From: an uncultured Selenomonadales bacterium | GTDB taxonomy: Bacteria > Bacillota > Negativicutes > Selenomonadales > Selenomonadaceae | Assembly (NCBI GenBank): GCA_946543495.1 | Contig: CAMNLS010000029.1 | Span: forward strand, 1 to 10,395 | Reading direction: 5' to 3' | DNA length: 10,395 bases | Part shown: piece after piece, positions 1-9,000 of the stretch | Layout: each line of letters begins with the position of its first letter | Position numbering within the stretch: position 1 is the first letter of the stretch | Program-made: the position numbers and the translations under genes | The notes under the pieces: model-generated | The model's input: the letters and a program-made list of their open reading frames with translations, nothing else | Told to the model about the DNA's origin: nothing | Database searches by the model: none

Positions 1-2
1 AG

Positions 3-68
3 GACTATCAGCAACTCAAAAAGGACTACGACGAACTACTTCAGCTCCTCGACGAGAACAATAGATAA
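3..68 (+). CDS. C-terminal end of an unidentified protein (partial)
   Basis: Only the last 21 codons of a rightward gene are inside the window, ending in TAA at 66-68. The residues are highly charged and rich in Leu, Asp, Glu and Gln (DYQQLKKDYDELLQLLDENNR in two overlapping parts: DYQQLKKDYDELL and LLQLLDENNR), as in an amphipathic or coiled-coil tail. A hairpin with a T-run begins about 20 bases after the stop, which supports this as a true gene end. The other two rightward frames either give a poor composition or carry no stop placed this way. The function cannot be assigned from this fragment. Confidence 0.6.
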   Translation, partial: DYQQLKKDYDELLQLLDENNR

Positions 69-80
69 GTTATACGAAAT

Positions 81-124
81 AAAAAAGGCGGTGAGCTCAT
101 TTGAACTCATCGCCGAATTTTTTT
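81..124. terminator. Bidirectional intrinsic terminator
   Basis: The arms GGCGGTGAG (87-95) and CTCATCGCC (106-114) form a 9-bp stem with one G-U pair and a 10-base loop. A T-run follows at 118-124 on the + strand. An A-run at 81-86 reads as a T-run on the - strand. It lies between the stop of the rightward gene at 68 and the stop of the leftward EAL gene at 126, so it can serve both. Confidence 0.85.
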
Positions 125-125
125 G

Positions 126-1772
126 TCATAGATACCTTGCAATAATCTCGTCGAGTGTAACCGCCTCTGAATAGTAATTGCCTTGCACGTTGACTACTGG
201 GAAATCTTTTGTCGCAGCACGAATCTCGGCGTCCTTTATGCCCTTCAAGCAAACTTTCGTTCCCAGCTCGGTTGCCAGCTCCGATAAGTGCCGCACGATT
301 TGCAAGTTGCCCGGCTTATCTTTTATGTTCAAGATGTAATCGCGTTCAAGCTTTATAAAATCGGGTGCAAGGTCGCGCAGGAAGTCAATCGAAGCCACGC
401 CGCTACCAAAGTCATCAATCAGGCAAAGAATACCTTTACGCTTTAAGGCGCGGACAATTCGACGCAAAATATCCGGCTCAATCAATCGGCAACTCTGCGT
501 CAACTCGAAGCAAAGATTTTTCAGCGGGAAGCCGACCGCCTTTGAAATTTTATCAATCTCCTCAAATAGGAAGTCATCAACGATTTGCGCGGGCGAAATG
601 TTTACGTTCAATGTCAAGTCGGGTTTGCGCTCCAAAATTTTAAGCGCGTCTTTCATTGCTTGACGAAGAATCCAATAGCCCAGCTCCTCGAACAGGAAGT
701 CACGTTCAAGCACGGGCACATAAGCCGACGGCGGCACCTCTCCAAATCGTTTACTATGCCAACAGAGCAAAGCCTCAATCGCTGTTATCTCTTCGGTATT
801 GGCATTGAAGACGGGTTGATAACGCAGAGAAAAATTTTTGCAGTCCATTAGAATATCGTCGCGAACTTCGGCGACAAGCTCAAGTGATTCGTGCGTATTC
901 CTGCCGATAGCTCCGTTGTAGTTGACGAGCTTGCCATTGTAATAGAACTTCGACTCGTTGTAAACAAAATTCAAGCTTGCACTAATCGTCCGCTCGTCGT
1001 AGTGACCGCCTTCAAAATGAACCATGCCGCCATTAATCGTCAAGACTTGCCGAAGGTTTTCGACGGGCAAGCCTGCCAACGCGGCTCGACGAAGTTTTTC
1101 ATACCTAATGGCGACTTCTTCGGGGGAAAGGCTCTCCATTAGGAAAGCGAACTTCGCGCCCTCCATGCGATAAACTGTGCCCTCCTGCCCGACCGCCTCT
1201 TGAAGGAGCCAGCCAGCTTGTTGCAGAACCGAATTGCCGAACGAGTACCCGTGCTCCTCATTAATACTATTAAGCTTGTTAATGCCGCACAACACGACGA
1301 CGCAATTTTTCTTAAGCTCAATAGCCGCCTTCAAGTCGCGGAAGAAACCGTACTCATTGCGCAAGAGCGTAACGGGGTCAGTGCTATCCGTCAAGCCCTC
1401 GTTGATTACTATGCCGCCGATAAGTTCGGGCTTGCCCTCTGCGTCATCAATCACCGCGCCAGTATATCTCAACATGGCATAAGTTCCGTCCTTAAGCCTC
1501 GTCCGATAAGTAAGGTCATAGCCTTTAACTTCGCCGCTAAGGAGTGAATGCATTGTCTTTTTATAAAGCAGTCTGTCTTCGGGGTGAGTGTAGTTGCTCC
1601 AATCAATTTCGCTTAAAGGAACGTATTCGCCCGCCAGCCCTAACAGCTCAACGATAGCAGGACTGAAGCGGACAACTTTCGCCTTAACATCGTAAACCGT
1701 GACATAATTACCGCGCCCAACTATCATGAAAGCTTTAAACACGTTGTCAAGAATCTTTCTGTGTTCAGTCAT
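126..1772 (-). CDS. PAS / degenerate GGDEF / EAL domain signalling protein
   Basis: This 548-residue cytosolic protein has no signal peptide or membrane segment. A PAS domain lies at about residues 20-125 (HPEDR at 63-67, then a YRTRLKDGTY core). A GGDEF-like domain at about 130-290 is degenerate: the signature at 204-208 reads EGAKF, and the usual metal-binding Asp position reads as Gly in CGINKLN. The EAL domain spans about 298-548. It keeps E333-A-L, N391, E423, D453-D454 (DDFGSG), K474 and Q530, but the AEGVE motif reads LKGIK (509-513), so the glutamate regarded as catalytic in active phosphodiesterases is Lys. KID reads KLE and the FE(L/I)TE motif reads FELTQ. Cyclase activity is very unlikely and phosphodiesterase activity doubtful; a sensor or effector role is an inference. 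GGAG upstream of ATG 1772 supports the start. The gene lies 15 bases behind the antiporter gene, so they are probably cotranscribed. Confidence 0.93.
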   Translation of the reverse strand: MTEHRKILDNVFKAFMIVGRGNYVTVYDVKAKVVRFSPAIVELLGLAGEYVPLSEIDWSNYTHPEDRLLYKKTMHSLLSGEVKGYDLTYRTRLKDGTYAMLRYTGAVIDDAEGKPELIGGIVINEGLTDSTDPVTLLRNEYGFFRDLKAAIELKKNCVVVLCGINKLNSINEEHGYSFGNSVLQQAGWLLQEAVGQEGTVYRMEGAKFAFLMESLSPEEVAIRYEKLRRAALAGLPVENLRQVLTINGGMVHFEGGHYDERTISASLNFVYNESKFYYNGKLVNYNGAIGRNTHESLELVAEVRDDILMDCKNFSLRYQPVFNANTEEITAIEALLCWHSKRFGEVPPSAYVPVLERDFLFEELGYWILRQAMKDALKILERKPDLTLNVNISPAQIVDDFLFEEIDKISKAVGFPLKNLCFELTQSCRLIEPDILRRIVRALKRKGILCLIDDFGSGVASIDFLRDLAPDFIKLERDYILNIKDKPGNLQIVRHLSELATELGTKVCLKGIKDAEIRAATKDFPVVNVQGNYYSEAVTLDEIIARYL

Positions 1773-1787
1773 AGTTATCAGCTCCGT

Positions 1788-3308
1788 TTAAACTTCGACA
1801 GCAGGAACCTTTGCACGAATGACAATCATAACTAAGGCAAGGCAAGCAAGCGACGAGCCCAAGCCAGCCCAGCCGCTTTGAGTGATACCCGCGACCAAGT
1901 AGCCGACAACACAGCAAGTCGAGACCGTCAAGACGTAGGGAACTTGTGTACTGACGTGTTTTATATGATTGCACTGGGCACCCGCCGAAGCAAGAATTGT
2001 CGTGTCGGAAATGGGCGAGGCGTGGTCGCCGCCGACAGAGCCAGCTAATATAGCCGCTACGCAGATGACAAGCAAGTTAGCGGCGTCCGCAGTGGGAAGA
2101 TTAATAAGCACTGATAACGCAATCGGAATTAAAATGCCGAACGTGCCCCAGCTAGTCCCCGTCGCGAACGCAAGCCCAATCGACACTAAGAAGAAGATAA
2201 CCGGCAGGAACATTGCAAGGGAGGCGTGCTCCTGAACGACGCCGCCGACGTAGCCGCCCAAGTTCAGATAACTATCAGAGCAAATGGCCGACAACGTCCA
2301 AGCAAGGCACAGAATAAAAATCGCGGGAACCATTGCTTTAAAGCCCGTCGAGTAGCATTCACAGTATTCGGCGAAGCTAACGACTTTGCGCGGCAGGTAG
2401 AGGAGTGAAATAAAAATCAGCGCGATGAACGAACCCAGAGCCAATGCCTTTGAGGCGTCGCAATCAGCGAAGGCGTCGGAAATAGTTTTGCCCTCGTGAA
2501 TGCCGCCCGTATACAACATGCCATAGATACACACGGAGATTAAGACAAACAGCGGTAAAATCAAATCGATAATTTTTCCATTGCCGCTGCCCGTCAATTG
2601 TTCTTCGCTAACGTTATCTTTGTATTCGGCGGGAATTTCAAAGTGCTCGTTGTTCTTGCGAACCTCCGCGCCCATCGTCGCGAAGTCACGACCAGTAACG
2701 ACGATAAACGCCATGAAAATCATCGTCAGGATAGCGTAGAGGTTGAAAGGTATCGTCTGCAGAAAGAGAACAAAGCCATCGACGAGGGAACCTTCAGGCA
2801 GTGACGAGCCGACAGCCGCCGCCCAACTTGATACGGGCGCGATGATACAAATTGGAGCCGCCGTCGCGTCGATGATATAAGCGAGCTTAGCGCGGCAGAT
2901 TTTAAATTTGTCAGTGACGGGGCGCATAATCGTTCCGACCGTCAAGCAGTTGAAGTAGTCGTCGATAAAAATCAACATGCCGAGAAACGCCGTTAAGCCC
3001 AGTGCTGAGCGTTTACCAGAGATGACGGAACGCGCCCATTCGCCATAAGCCCGCGTCGCGCCCGACTTGCTGATTATAGCAACCAATATTCCCAGTATGA
3101 CCAGGAAAATTAAAATGTTGACGTTGCCGCCAACTTTGTCGCTCATGATGTCGAAGAACGTCACGATTGATTCTAAGAAGTTGCCTCCCGTGAATAGCAT
3201 TGCTCCCGCGAAAATTCCGATAATCAGCGATGTATAAACTTCTTTTGTCCATAGCGCGAGGATTATCGTTATGATTGGCGGTAGCATTGACAACGCAGAA
3301 TTCTCCAT
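1788..3308 (-). CDS. nhaC: NhaC-family Na+/H+ antiporter
   Basis: This 506-residue polytopic inner-membrane protein is predicted to exchange cytoplasmic Na+ for external H+, supporting sodium and pH homeostasis. Family features are visible: acidic IDDYFNCLTVGTIMRPVTD around residues 115-133 (D116, D117), KLAYIIDATAAP at 141-152 followed by SSWAA, FATGTSWGTFGILIP at 381-395, and GDHASPISDTT at 427-437. Hydrophobic segments cover nearly the whole length except a polar stretch at about 205-245. The length is normal for the long NhaC subgroup. A strong AAGGAGG lies 11 bases before the ATG at 3308, and a consensus promoter lies just upstream. The EAL-protein gene follows after 15 bases. Related antiporters of this superfamily exchange lactate or malate as well, so the exact substrate is not certain. 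Confidence 0.92.
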   Translation of the reverse strand: MENSALSMLPPIITIILALWTKEVYTSLIIGIFAGAMLFTGGNFLESIVTFFDIMSDKVGGNVNILIFLVILGILVAIISKSGATRAYGEWARSVISGKRSALGLTAFLGMLIFIDDYFNCLTVGTIMRPVTDKFKICRAKLAYIIDATAAPICIIAPVSSWAAAVGSSLPEGSLVDGFVLFLQTIPFNLYAILTMIFMAFIVVTGRDFATMGAEVRKNNEHFEIPAEYKDNVSEEQLTGSGNGKIIDLILPLFVLISVCIYGMLYTGGIHEGKTISDAFADCDASKALALGSFIALIFISLLYLPRKVVSFAEYCECYSTGFKAMVPAIFILCLAWTLSAICSDSYLNLGGYVGGVVQEHASLAMFLPVIFFLVSIGLAFATGTSWGTFGILIPIALSVLINLPTADAANLLVICVAAILAGSVGGDHASPISDTTILASAGAQCNHIKHVSTQVPYVLTVSTCCVVGYLVAGITQSGWAGLGSSLACLALVMIVIRAKVPAVEV

Positions 3309-3349
3309 CAGAAAAGATTCCTCCTTAAGATTTATATTATGACGCGGCG

Positions 3350-3378
3350 ATTATAGCAGGTATCGCCCAATATCGCAA
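3350..3378 (-). promoter_or_regulatory. Sigma-70-type promoter of the nhaC / EAL operon
   Basis: Reading leftward, TTGCGA (3378-3373) and a perfect TATAAT (3355-3350) are separated by 17 bases. The predicted start is about 35 bases upstream of the ATG, and the AAGGAGG site sits between them. The -35 box is only 6 bp from the -35 box of the rightward cobS promoter. Confidence 0.7.
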
Positions 3379-3384
3379 AAAAAT

Positions 3385-3413
3385 TTTACAAGCCGCTAGC
3401 AATTTTGTATGAT
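3385..3413 (+). promoter_or_regulatory. Sigma-70-type promoter of cobS-pduX with a very short leader
   Basis: TTTACA (3385-3390) and TATGAT (3408-3413) are separated by 17 bases, each one mismatch from consensus. The expected transcription start is near 3420, only about 9 bases before the cobS ATG at 3429, so the mRNA would be almost leaderless. The AT-rich run between the two back-to-back promoters could act as an UP element for both; this is an inference. Confidence 0.65.
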
Positions 3414-3428
3414 ACGCACGGTGATTAG

Positions 3429-4202
3429 ATGAATTCATTTTTAATCGGGCTACAGTTCTTGACGCGGATATTTGTCGTCAAGCAGAGCATTTGGACTGAA
3501 GATAGTTTCGGACAGTCAGTAAAATATTTTCCGGCGGTCGGCGCGATACTCGGCATAATCTGCGCGGGCGTCGTCGGAGCGATTAATCTTTTGCACTTGC
3601 CGCTATTCACGGGCGCGATTGGTTTTGCGTCGCTGATAATCTTGACGGGCGGCATTCATTGCGATGGACTAATGGATTCGGCGGACGGACTATTTTCGGG
3701 GCGTGAGCGTGAAAAAATTTTAGACATCATGAAGGACAGCCGCGCAGGTTCGTTCGGAGTCGTCGCGATGATTTTAATTGCGGTGATTGAAACTTCGACG
3801 CTGATTGAATTGGCATTGCTCGCGACGTGGTTTTTATGCGCGGCAATTTATTCTGCGCCGATAATCGCGCGGCTAATGATGGTCGTTACAATCGGCGCGT
3901 TCCCCTACGCAAGACCAACGGGCATGGGCAAAGCCTTTGCAAAGTTCACGACGCGGCGGACGATAATTTTTGCGGCGGGCGAAACGCTATTGCTATTGCT
4001 CCCGCTCGGCTTTATCAGCAAAATATTTTTCCTCTGCGCGGCGGCGGCAACGTTAATCGCTTTAATCGTGACGTGGAAGTTCGCGACGTTCTCGACGGAA
4101 AAAATCGGCGGCGTGACCGGCGACATTTACGGCGCAGTGACGACGTTGGCTGAACTATTCGTGCTGATAACTTTCTTGATGATTGGAAATTATTTGCGAT
4201 GA
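3429..4202 (+). CDS. cobS: Adenosylcobinamide-GDP ribazoletransferase (cobalamin synthase)
   Basis: This 257-residue integral membrane enzyme joins adenosylcobinamide-GDP to alpha-ribazole (or its phosphate), the last assembly step of the lower nucleotide loop of adenosylcobalamin. The family signature GGIHCDGLMDSADG is at residues 74-87, and KDSRAGSFG at 102-110 matches the second conserved acidic motif. Several hydrophobic segments fill the rest. The length is typical of CobS/CobV. The ATG at 3429 gives the usual short N-terminus before the SF-IGLQFLTR-type opening; no strong ribosome binding site precedes it, in keeping with the nearly leaderless promoter. The stop overlaps the next start in an ATGA, so translation is probably coupled to the threonine kinase gene. 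Confidence 0.95.
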   Translation: MNSFLIGLQFLTRIFVVKQSIWTEDSFGQSVKYFPAVGAILGIICAGVVGAINLLHLPLFTGAIGFASLIILTGGIHCDGLMDSADGLFSGREREKILDIMKDSRAGSFGVVAMILIAVIETSTLIELALLATWFLCAAIYSAPIIARLMMVVTIGAFPYARPTGMGKAFAKFTTRRTIIFAAGETLLLLLPLGFISKIFFLCAAAATLIALIVTWKFATFSTEKIGGVTGDIYGAVTTLAELFVLITFLMIGNYLR

Positions 4203-4981
4203 TGATTGCTGTTAAAATGCGCGGGACGTGCGGCGAGTTGGCGCAAGGTTTTTATCGTGGCGAACCGATTCTTATCACGTGCCCGATAGAAAAATTTTCT
4301 ACGGCGATTGTGTCTGATGAGTTCGCGGGCGTCGAAGGGCTTGGCTTAAAGTCGCGGGCAATGCTAGACAAAGTTTTGACTGTTAGCGGCGGGCGTGAAT
4401 TCAATCGCGGATTGCGGCTTACGTCGGAGCTTCCACGCGGCAAGGGCATGGCGTCATCTTCGGCGGATATTGCGGCAGTGGCTCAAGCAGTCGCGTTATC
4501 GTTAGGGCAAAGACTTTCACTCGACGAACTCGGCAAGCTCTGCGCGTCAATCGAACCGACGGACGGAATTTTTTATGCGGGCGTCGTCGCGATGAATCCA
4601 CTGACAGGTCGATTGATTAAAACGCTTAGGGCGCAGGAAAGATTTCAAATTGCGGTCTTCGATTACGGCGGCGAAGTCGACACGCTCAAGTTCAATCGCC
4701 GCAGTGATTTTGAATTCCCCGCGCTCGACGACGAAATTAATTTCACGCTGACAGAAAGTTCCGCGTTTGCCAATCAAAAAATTTTGTTGAAGCCTCACCT
4801 TGAAGAGCTAATGACCTTTGCAAAGAGTTTAGGAGCCGTCGCCGTCAACGTAGCTCATTCGGGCACCGTCGCGGGGATTTTTTTTCGTGCAGATGATTCA
4901 CGCGTCGCAGAAAAGGTTGCCGCTATCCAAAGGCGATTTGACTTCCTGCAGTTCATGACGTTGACGCGGCTTGCCATTTAA
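4199..4981 (+). CDS. pduX: L-threonine kinase for cobalamin synthesis (PduX-like GHMP kinase)
   Basis: This 260-residue cytosolic GHMP-fold kinase is predicted to phosphorylate L-threonine to L-threonine O-3-phosphate, the precursor of the aminopropanol linker of adenosylcobalamin. Visible motifs are GTCGELAQG at residues 9-17, typical of PduX, the phosphate-binding loop ELPRGKGMASSSADIAA at 77-93, and EPTDG at 119-123 with the likely catalytic Asp. A late glycine motif, NVAHSGTVAGIFF, corresponds to GHMP motif 3. It is somewhat shorter than the Salmonella PduX described at about 300 residues. It overlaps the end of cobS by 4 bases, and the pairing fits the pathway. Two ATG codons in a row (4199, 4202) are both usable starts. 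A GHMP kinase acting on another substrate is possible, but the cobS neighbour makes that unlikely. Confidence 0.9.
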   Translation: MMIAVKMRGTCGELAQGFYRGEPILITCPIEKFSTAIVSDEFAGVEGLGLKSRAMLDKVLTVSGGREFNRGLRLTSELPRGKGMASSSADIAAVAQAVALSLGQRLSLDELGKLCASIEPTDGIFYAGVVAMNPLTGRLIKTLRAQERFQIAVFDYGGEVDTLKFNRRSDFEFPALDDEINFTLTESSAFANQKILLKPHLEELMTFAKSLGAVAVNVAHSGTVAGIFFRADDSRVAEKVAAIQRRFDFLQFMTLTRLAI

Positions 4982-4990
4982 AACTATAAT
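4961..4990 (+). promoter_or_regulatory. Promoter of the RND efflux operon, inside the pduX 3' end
   Basis: TTGACG (4961-4966) and a perfect TATAAT (4985-4990) are separated by 18 bases. The -35 box lies within the last codons of pduX and the -10 box lies just after its TAA (4979-4981). The expected start near 4997 would give a leader of about 20 bases to the TTG at 5017. The efflux operon can therefore be expressed independently of cobS-pduX. Confidence 0.75.
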
Positions 4991-5003
4991 GACGAAAACT
5001 TTT

Positions 5004-5013
5004 AGGCGGTGAT
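5004..5013 (+). promoter_or_regulatory. Ribosome binding site fixing a TTG start
   Basis: AGGCGGTGAT differs at one base from the full anti-Shine-Dalgarno complement AGGAGGTGAT. Its core ends 7 bases before the TTG at 5017. No ATG or GTG near this site gives a better start, and the protein from this TTG begins with a complete lipoprotein signal. Confidence 0.8.
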
Positions 5014-5016
5014 ACG

Positions 5017-6066
5017 TTGAAGAAAAAATTTTTGTCGGGAGTACTTGCCGTGAGTTTGTTGCTGGTCGGCTGTGATGATGAAGTTCAAACTCCGAAGCCG
5101 CCGCTCGTTAAAGTTCAGCAGATTAAACTTTCCAACGCAGCGCAGGAAGAAAATTATTCAGGCGTGGTGCGTGGTCGCTACGAAACGAATTTATCATTTC
5201 AAGTCAGCGGCAAGATTATTTCTCGCGACGTTCAATCAGGCTCGTTAGTTCGGGCGGGCGATGTCTTGATGACGCTTGACCCTAAAGATATTGTCGAACA
5301 ATCGCGCAGTGCTGAAGCTCAAGTCGCCGCAACGCAAGCTCAACTTCAACTAGCCAAGAGCAACCTCGACCGCTACAGCGAACTATTCAAAGCCGAAGCT
5401 ATAGCCGCCGTCGTCCTCGACCAATATAAAACTCAATACGACGCCGCGAAGGCGGCTTACGATGCCGCAGTTGCTCAAGCTCAACAAAGTCAAAACGCGC
5501 TCGAATACACGACGCTAACAGCCAATGCAGACGGAGTTATCTCGGAAATTCAAGCGGAGGTCGGGCAAGTTGTCGCGGCGGGGCAAAGTGTCTTAACGCT
5601 CGTGCAGATTGGCGAACTTGAAGTCGTCGCGAACATTCCCGAAAATAAAATTGACGCCGTGCAAATTGGTCAGCGCGTGTCGATAACTTTTTGGGCGACG
5701 GGCGATGAGGTAAGCGGCACCATTCGCGAAATCGCTCCTATGGCTGATTCGGCGGCGCGAACGTTCACAGTTAAAATTTCCTTGCCGCCAATGCAAAGCG
5801 TTCAGCTTGGCATGACTGCCAATGTTATAATGCGCGGAGGCTCGCCGAGTGCAATTATCCTGCCGCTAAGCGCGATTTATCAGACGGGCAACGCCGCGCA
5901 AGTTTGGCTTGTCGAAGGCGGCAAAGTTCAGCTCAAGAAAGTTGAAGTCACTGCCTTTGACAATAACAATGTTCAAGTGCGCGGGCTTAAGGCGGGCGAT
6001 GTCGTCGTCGTTGCGGGCGTGCATAAACTTCGCGACGGGCAGGAAGTCAGGACTGATAAGCAATGA
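5017..6066 (+). CDS. RND efflux periplasmic adaptor lipoprotein (membrane fusion protein)
   Basis: This 349-residue adaptor of the HlyD/AcrA/MexA type links an inner-membrane RND pump to an outer-membrane channel. The N-terminus MKKKFLSGVLAVSLLLVGC is a lipoprotein signal, with lipobox LVGC and lipidated C19. Asp at +2 suggests inner-membrane retention by analogy with E. coli Lol sorting. A first lipoyl half lies at about residues 57-95 (SFQVSGKIISR, GSLVRAGDVLMTLD). A helical hairpin rich in Ala, Gln and Glu spans about 93-162. The second lipoyl half is near 166-198 (ADGVISEIQAEVGQVV), followed by a beta-barrel (VANIPENKIDAVQIGQRV) and a membrane-proximal domain after about 270. Translation starts at TTG. 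The stop overlaps the permease ATG, so the two are a coupled operon. The substrate is not evident. Confidence 0.93.
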   Translation: MKKKFLSGVLAVSLLLVGCDDEVQTPKPPLVKVQQIKLSNAAQEENYSGVVRGRYETNLSFQVSGKIISRDVQSGSLVRAGDVLMTLDPKDIVEQSRSAEAQVAATQAQLQLAKSNLDRYSELFKAEAIAAVVLDQYKTQYDAAKAAYDAAVAQAQQSQNALEYTTLTANADGVISEIQAEVGQVVAAGQSVLTLVQIGELEVVANIPENKIDAVQIGQRVSITFWATGDEVSGTIREIAPMADSAARTFTVKISLPPMQSVQLGMTANVIMRGGSPSAIILPLSAIYQTGNAAQVWLVEGGKVQLKKVEVTAFDNNNVQVRGLKAGDVVVVAGVHKLRDGQEVRTDKQ

Positions 6067-9000
6067 GAAATTTAACTGAACTTTCCTTAAACAATCGCCC
6101 GCTCGTCTGGTACTTTATTATCGTGGCGTTCGTCGGTGGAATCATTTCTTATTTCAGCTTAGGACGCATGGAGGATCCAAAGTTCGTTATTCGTGAAATG
6201 ATTGTTTCGGCGCATTGGCCGGGCGCGACGGCTTACGAAATGCAGGAACAAGTTACCGACAAGCTCGAAGAGAAATTGCAGGACATACCTGGGCTTGACA
6301 ACTTAAATAGCGAGACGCGCCCCGGTTCGACTACAATTTATGTTGAACTCAAAGAAGAATTGCCAATCGAAACGATTCGTCCGACGTGGCGCGACGTGCG
6401 CAATTACTGCAAGGATATTGAGCATGAATTTCCAAGCGGCGTTCAAGGTCCATTCTTTAACGATACCTTTGATGAAGTCTTCGGTTCGATTTACGCGCTG
6501 ACGGGCGACGGCTTCAACTATGAAGAACTTCGCCGCTACTCTGAAGAAATTCGCCACTTGATATTGAACGTGCAAGACGTTAAGAAGGTTGAGTTAATCG
6601 GCGTGCAATCAGAAGTTGTTTACGTCGAGATTGAGCAAACTAAGTTGTCGGAGCTGGGCATAAGTCCGCAACTCATATCGGATACGCTCGCCGCGCAGAA
6701 CGCAATGACACCCGCCGGCATGGTTGAGACTGCAAGCGACAATGTTTATCTGCGCGTGACGGGAATATTCGACGACGTGGACGCGATTAAAAATATCCCC
6801 ATTAACGCGGATGGAAAAATTTTCAGGCTTGCGGACATAGCCACAGTTGAGCGGCGATTCATTGACCCGCCAGAGCCGAAGATGTTCTTTAACGGAGAGC
6901 CGGCAATCGGAATAGCGGTTGCAATGGAGGACGGCGGCAATATTCTTGAGCTTGGCGAACAACTACACGCCTTGACGGAACAAATTCAATCGGAACTGCC
7001 GTTGGGCTTGGAACTTCATCAAGTGTCGAATCAACCGCAAGTCGTCGAAGAGTCAATCGGCGAGTTCGTCGAGACGTTGATACTTGCGATAGTGATTGTC
7101 TTGGGCGTGAGCTTTGCAAGTTTAGGTCTGCGAACGGGCTTAGTAGTGGCGGGTTGCATACCGCTTGTCTTGGCGGGGACGTTCTGTTTTATGTACGTGC
7201 TGGGAATTGACTTGCATAAAGTTTCGCTAGGCTCGCTGATAATCGCGCTGGGCTTGCTCGTCGACGATGCAATTATTGCGGTGGAAATGATGAGCGTGCA
7301 ACTTGAGCGCGGGCTTAGTCGATTCGATGCGGCGTGTCATGCGTTCAACGTGACGGCTAAGCCAATGTTGACGGGCACGCTGATAACTTGCGCGGGCTTT
7401 ATACCGGTCGCCTTCGCGGAGGGCATGGCAAGCGAATTTTGCCGCGACATGTTCTGGGTCGTATCAATCGCGCTGTTGCTGTCGTGGATAGTATCAGTCA
7501 TGGTCGCGCCGCTGTTCGGAACGTATATAATTCGCGTCGAGAAGAAGGCGGAGCTTTACGACAGCCGCTTTTATAAAATCTTCCGTCGGGTGCTTGAGGT
7601 TTTCTTGAGGAATAAAATCTTCGTGCTTAGCGGAACAATCGCGGCGTTCGCGGCTACAATCTTCGCGTCCGATTTTGTTCAAGAGGAATTCTTCCCGCCG
7701 TCGATACGCCCCGAAGTTTTAATCGAACTCAAATTGCCTGAAGGCTCATCACTCGTGGCGACGCAGGCAGAAGCCGAACGCTTTGCAAAGTTCCTAGACA
7801 CCGAACGCGACAACTTGAAGAATTATGCTTACTACGTCGGGGAGGATACGCCGCGATTCGTGCTGACCATTTCGCCGAATGCTGAAGGCGATAATGTTGC
7901 TAAGTTCGTCGTCACGGCTAATGATGACAATCGCGACGCCTTGATAAAAAAAATCCGTCACGAACTCGCCGATAATTTTCCGAACGTCCGCCCGAATATC
8001 CAACTGATTCAAACAGGACCGCCCGCCGATTATCCGATTATGCTACGCGTCACGGGAATTGACATTGATAGAGTTCACGAACTCGCCGTGCAGGTTGCCG
8101 ACATCGTTGCGCAAGATTCAAACGCCGTTGACATCAACCTTGATTGGAATGAGAAATCTAAAGTCGTACGCATTGAGCTTGACCAAGATAAACTTCGTGC
8201 ACTCGGCATTTCAAGTCAAGAGGTTAAATCGATGCTGTACACCGAGATAACGGGCGCGAAGGCGGCGGAATTCTACACGGGCGACCGAACGATTGATATT
8301 AACTTGCGACTTGCGGCGGCTGACAGAAATAATCTTGCCACGTTGAAGAGCTTGCCAATATACTTGGGCGCGGCGGGTTATGTTCCGCTTGAGCAGATAG
8401 CAAAGCTTTCTTACGACGCTGAATACGGCTTGATTAATCGATACCAACTCAATCCGTCAATCATGGTGCAGGCGAACATTTTAAGCGGCACACCAAACGA
8501 CGCGGCTCAAAAAGCTTTCGACGCGACAGAGGACTTACGAAAAGATTTATCGCTCGGCTATTCGATAAAACCTTCTGGCGACTTGGACGAAAGCGACACT
8601 TCAACGGGGCATTTAATGTCAATGTTGCCGCTCGTCGTGTTTATAATCATGACGTTGTTAATGTTCCAGCTCAAAGACGCAAAAGCAATGTGTTTGACGC
8701 TACTAACTGCGCCGCTCGGTTTAATCGGCGTAATCTTCGCGCTGATAATCTTAAACAAACCTTTAGGCTTCGTGGCTGAACTCGGAGTCATCGCGCTATC
8801 GGGCATGATAATTCGCAACTCGGTTATCTTAATCGACCAGATACAACAACACGTATCGACGGGCGAAAATCTCCACGACGCGATAATTGATTCGGCGATA
8901 CTGCGATTCCGCCCGATAATGTTGACGGCGGCGGCGGCGATACTCGGAATGCTTCCGCTTATGTTAAGCGTCTTCTGGGGACCAATGGCGGTAGCAATCG

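Noticed and set aside
3309..3428. A cobalamin riboswitch upstream of cobS
   Set aside because: The gap to the divergent gene is only 120 bases and is filled with two promoters; no B12-box-like element is visible, and the predicted leader is about 9 bases.
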